Positions 7,764 to 9,079 of a stretch of 9,079 bases of DNA are shown here, piece by piece. The position numbers and the translations under genes were made by a program. The stretch lies in NCBI GenBank assembly GCA_031285945.1, contig JAITVF010000107.1, positions 1-9,079 on the forward strand, given 5' to 3'. The stretch's first letter is position 1; each line of letters begins with the position of its first letter. Below the pieces are notes generated by a model. That model made no database searches. It was not told where the DNA came from and saw only the letters and a list, made by a program, of their open reading frames with translations. The DNA is from Oscillospiraceae bacterium. GTDB lineage: Bacteria; Bacillota; Clostridia; Oscillospirales; Ruminococcaceae.

Positions 7764-7787
7764 AAAAAAAGCCCCCCGCCGGGAGGC
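7764..7787 (-). terminator. Rho-independent terminator upstream of the germination operon
   Basis: Read on the minus strand, GCCTCCC-GGC-GGGGGGC (7771-7787, one G-U pair) is followed by seven T (7764-7770). It would stop minus-strand transcription coming from the small gene at 7866-8054 and isolate gerAA, which starts about 100 nt further on. The stem shares a 17-bp sequence with a second hairpin at 8260-8276. Confidence 0.7.
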
Positions 7788-7826
7788 GAAGCATCGTAAG
7801 GACAAATCATAATAGATAAATAAAAG

Positions 7827-7866
7827 AAAATCTGGATGCGAACCGATTGGTTTGCGTCCAGATTTT
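7827..7866. terminator. Long hairpin with T-rich flanks on both strands, probable bidirectional terminator
   Basis: The arms AAAATCTGGATGCGAACC and GGTTTGCGTCCAGATTTT (7827-7844 / 7849-7866) pair over 18 positions around a GATT loop. A T-rich run follows on the plus strand (TTTTTATATTTTAT), and TTTTCTTTTATTTAT follows on the minus strand. The arm begins at the TAA of the small gene, so it is placed to end that transcript. The two imperfect positions form G-U pairs in plus-strand RNA but A-C mismatches in minus-strand RNA, so the structure is better in plus-strand RNA than in the sense of the adjacent gene. Confidence 0.7.
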
Positions 7867-8054
7867 TATATTTTATGGGATTTTTCAAGAAATTCGGTAA
7901 CAAGCTTCAATTCTTCTGATGAAAGTTTTCCCAGTTTAGATTCCTTGTCAGGAATATCAAATGGGTCTATAAGCTTAATTTTACCTTGAGATATTTTTTC
8001 GCGGAGCGGATGTCCCTTGCGTTTCATCATGCTCAAATCATATTCAGCTTTCAA
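7866..8054 (-). CDS. Small hypothetical protein (62 residues), possible antitoxin-like remnant
   Basis: The TTG start at 8054 is supported by AGAGGTGAT about 4 nt upstream and by a near-consensus promoter (8124-8152); the frame ends with TAA at 7866. The protein is charged and soluble, beginning MKAEYDLSMMKRKGHP, with a middle IKLIDPFDIPDKESKLGK and a predicted helix LSSEELKLVTEFLEKSHK at the end. The opening 'MKxEYDxSxMK...' resembles the start of many CopG/BrnA-type antitoxins, but the ribbon-helix-helix part I would expect afterwards is not recognisable and no toxin gene is adjacent. The gene is distinctly AT-richer than its neighbours and sits between inverted repeats, suggesting later arrival. 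Function is unknown; the antitoxin idea is weak. Confidence 0.65.
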   Translation of the reverse strand: MKAEYDLSMMKRKGHPLREKISQGKIKLIDPFDIPDKESKLGKLSSEELKLVTEFLEKSHKI

Positions 8055-8123
8055 ACTATCACCTCTTCCACAATCGCTGTTCCAAACTCAGAATACCACT
8101 AACAATACAAATCCTTTTCTGCC

Positions 8124-8152
8124 AGTATAGCACAGCGAAGGCGTTCGTTCAA
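8124..8152 (-). promoter_or_regulatory. Sigma-A promoter of the 62-codon gene
   Basis: On the minus strand, -35 TTGAAC (8147-8152), a 17-nt spacer, and -10 TATACT (8124-8129) preceded by TGC give a near-consensus extended -10 promoter. The expected transcription start is near 8117, leaving a leader of about 62 nt before the TTG at 8054. This is the best promoter in the window and supports expression of the small gene. Confidence 0.75.
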
Positions 8153-8175
8153 GTCAGAAAACACACGCAAAAGAG

Positions 8176-8230
8176 GCAAGCATCGCATCCGGATATACGC
8201 CGGATACGTGCTTGCACGGGGCGCTGCCCC
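8176..8230. repeat. Palindrome cluster (large hairpin plus GC hairpin)
   Basis: GCAAGCA (8176-8182) pairs with TGCTTGC (8209-8215), and ATCCGG (8187-8192) pairs with CCGGAT (8200-8205). A small internal loop separates the two stems and ATATACG forms the end loop. GGGGC-GCT-GCCCC (8218-8230) follows at once. The arrangement resembles REP-like dispersed intergenic palindromes of GC-rich Clostridia; that comparison is from memory. It lies downstream of the receiver-domain gene and upstream of the small gene's promoter, so it could also protect or end the former's transcript. Confidence 0.55.
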
Positions 8231-8260
8231 AGACTCCGGAGAAAATTTGTCCTTATGAAC

Positions 8261-8280
8261 CCCCCGCCGGGAGGCGGGGG
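8261..8280 (-). terminator. GC hairpin just downstream of the receiver-domain gene
   Basis: CCCCCGCC (8261-8268) and GGCGGGGG (8273-8280) form a perfect 8-bp stem with a 4-nt loop, 14 nt after the stop at 8295. On the minus strand it is followed by GTTCATAAGG rather than a T-tract, so it is at best a weak intrinsic terminator or an mRNA 3'-end stabiliser. Confidence 0.4.
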
Positions 8281-8294
8281 AGCTCGTTTGAGCG

Positions 8295-9079
8295 TTACAG
8301 ATATCTGTCGAGCATGGCGAGCGCCTCGCCGAAATCGAGGGGCTTGCCCAGATGGCCGTTCATTCCGGCCGCCAGGCATTTTTCTATATCCTCACGGAAT
8401 ACGTTGGCGGTCATGGCTACTATGGGGATGCTCTTAGCCCTTGGGCAGTCGAGCGCCCTGATCCTGCGGGTCGCGTCGTAGCCGTCCATCTCGGGCATCT
8501 GGACATCCATAAATATCATGTCGTAGCGCTCGGGGGCCTCTTTGAACATCTCCACAGCCTCGGCGCCGTTAGAGGCGCAGCAAACCTCCAGCGCGACCGG
8601 CTCAAGCAGCGCGATTACGATCTCGCGGTTTATTTCAACGTCCTCGGCGAGCAGAACCCGCTTGCCGCTGAAATTGCCCGCGGTTTGCGCTTGCCACGGC
8701 GATTCCGCGCCGGAGCCCTCGCAGTCCCCCTCTAGGATGATGTTCTCGATATCTGAGGGGAAAACAGGCTTGGCCAAAAAGCGGTGAACCCCCGACTTTT
8801 TCGTCCCTTCCTCCAGGGCGACCCAGTCGGTCGAGGGGCTCAGCACAACAAAGCGCCCGGTGGCAGAGAGCCTTTCGCGCAGGGAATCGGCCTGCGGACC
8901 GCTCATAACGGATATTTCACGGTCTACAAAGCAGACGTCGTAGCCATTTTTCCCCTCAACCAGCGCAAGAGCCTCGGCGGCGCCGGCCGCGGTATCGCAG
9001 CAGGCGCCCAAAGCCTCGGCGATCTCCTTAATGTACTCCCTCACCTCGGGATCGGGATCGACCGCGATGACGCGTGTGC
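8295..9079 (-). CDS. Tandem receiver-domain protein, probably the C-terminus of a hybrid sensor histidine kinase (5' end outside window)
   Basis: The visible 261 codons encode two response-regulator receiver (REC) domains and end with TAA at 8295. The first opens [12 protein letters not shown] (acidic pair), has a likely phosphoacceptor Asp in [10 protein letters not shown] and a conserved Lys in FLAKPV, but SVMSG replaces the usual MPxMDG. The second is fully canonical: [13 protein letters not shown] (acidic pair), [20 protein letters not shown] (phosphoacceptor Asp), VAMTAN (switch Thr) and LGKPLD (Lys). The second domain is of the type that ends hybrid kinases, so HisKA and HATPase domains are expected beyond 9079, and the protein would pass phosphate to an Hpt partner. 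No output domain follows the second REC. The frame continues through the window edge, so the GTG at 9044 is only an internal codon. Confidence 0.85.
   Translation of the reverse strand, partial: TRVIAVDPDPEVREYIKEIAEALGACCDTAAGAAEALALVEGKNGYDVCFVDREISVMSGPQADSLRERLSATGRFVVLSPSTDWVALEEGTKKSGVHRFLAKPVFPSDIENIILEGDCEGSGAESPWQAQTAGNFSGKRVLLAEDVEINREIVIALLEPVALEVCCASNGAEAVEMFKEAPERYDMIFMDVQMPEMDGYDATRRIRALDCPRAKSIPIVAMTANVFREDIEKCLAAGMNGHLGKPLDFGEALAMLDRYL

Larger units (their letters stand above)
7797..8255. repeat. AT-rich segment bounded by an 11-bp inverted repeat
   Basis: TAAGGACAAAT at 7797-7807 is repeated as its exact reverse complement ATTTGTCCTTA at 8245-8255, so the two copies point inward around 459 bp. 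Just outside each lies the same 17-bp hairpin sequence CCCCCCGCCGGGAGGCG (7772-7788 and 8260-8276). Inside are the 62-codon gene, its promoter, a long hairpin at the left and a palindrome cluster at the right. The left two thirds are clearly AT-richer than the surrounding genes. This could be a small non-autonomous mobile unit, or two copies of a dispersed intergenic repeat flanking a foreign gene. No transposase is present. Confidence 0.5.

Noticed and set aside
1..9079. CRISPR array, phage module or toxin-antitoxin pair
   Set aside because: No regularly spaced direct repeats, phage genes or adjacent toxin/antitoxin pair were found.

Overview
The window looks like chromosome from a GC-rich, endospore-forming member of the Firmicutes (class Clostridia, perhaps an Oscillospiraceae-like lineage). 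The basis is a complete GerA-type spore germinant receptor operon, GC-rich codons, purine-rich Shine-Dalgarno (SD) sites, and frequent GTG/TTG starts. The lineage is inferred. Apart from a transposase-like remnant at the left edge, every supported gene is on the minus strand.

In the direction of minus-strand transcription (right to left) the layout is as follows. (1) 9079-8295: the C-terminal part of a signalling protein with two receiver domains, cut by the window edge; a hybrid histidine kinase is the likeliest parent. (2) 8294-7669: a non-coding, repeat-rich stretch with palindromic hairpins and an 11-bp inverted repeat (7797-7807 / 8245-8255). The inverted repeat encloses an AT-rich segment carrying one 62-codon gene with its own good sigma-A promoter. 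(3) 7668-3694: the germination operon gerAA - gerAC - a previously unlisted 50-codon two-helix membrane protein - gerAB. All intergenic gaps are 15-25 nt, so these four genes are almost certainly co-transcribed and co-translated. The small gene is a good candidate for a germinant-receptor D subunit. (4) 3571-2642: panE (ketopantoate reductase), preceded by a candidate promoter. (5) 2579-2022: a PilZ-domain protein, a presumed c-di-GMP receptor. (6) 2002-353: glnS (glutaminyl-tRNA synthetase), 19 nt behind pilZ. (7) 340-1: a plus-strand rho-independent terminator and the C-terminal 56 codons of a probable transposase.

The most striking observation is in glnS. The reading frame is intact and family-typical from an ATG at 2002 to the TAA at 353 (549 residues), except for one in-frame TAA at codon 36. 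That codon sits exactly where the near-invariant Tyr of the PPEPNGYLHIG signature is expected, immediately before the HIGH-type ATP-binding motif. Either the gene is a very fresh pseudogene, tolerable if the cell makes Gln-tRNA by the GatCAB route, or this is a single-base sequence or assembly error. An ORF caller would split off the N-terminus and report a 431-codon protein lacking the HIGH motif.

The ger genes should encode the A (multi-pass), C (lipoprotein), putative D and B (permease-like) subunits of one germinant receptor in the spore inner membrane. panE, pilZ and glnS have no obvious functional link to it and may form a separate transcription unit.
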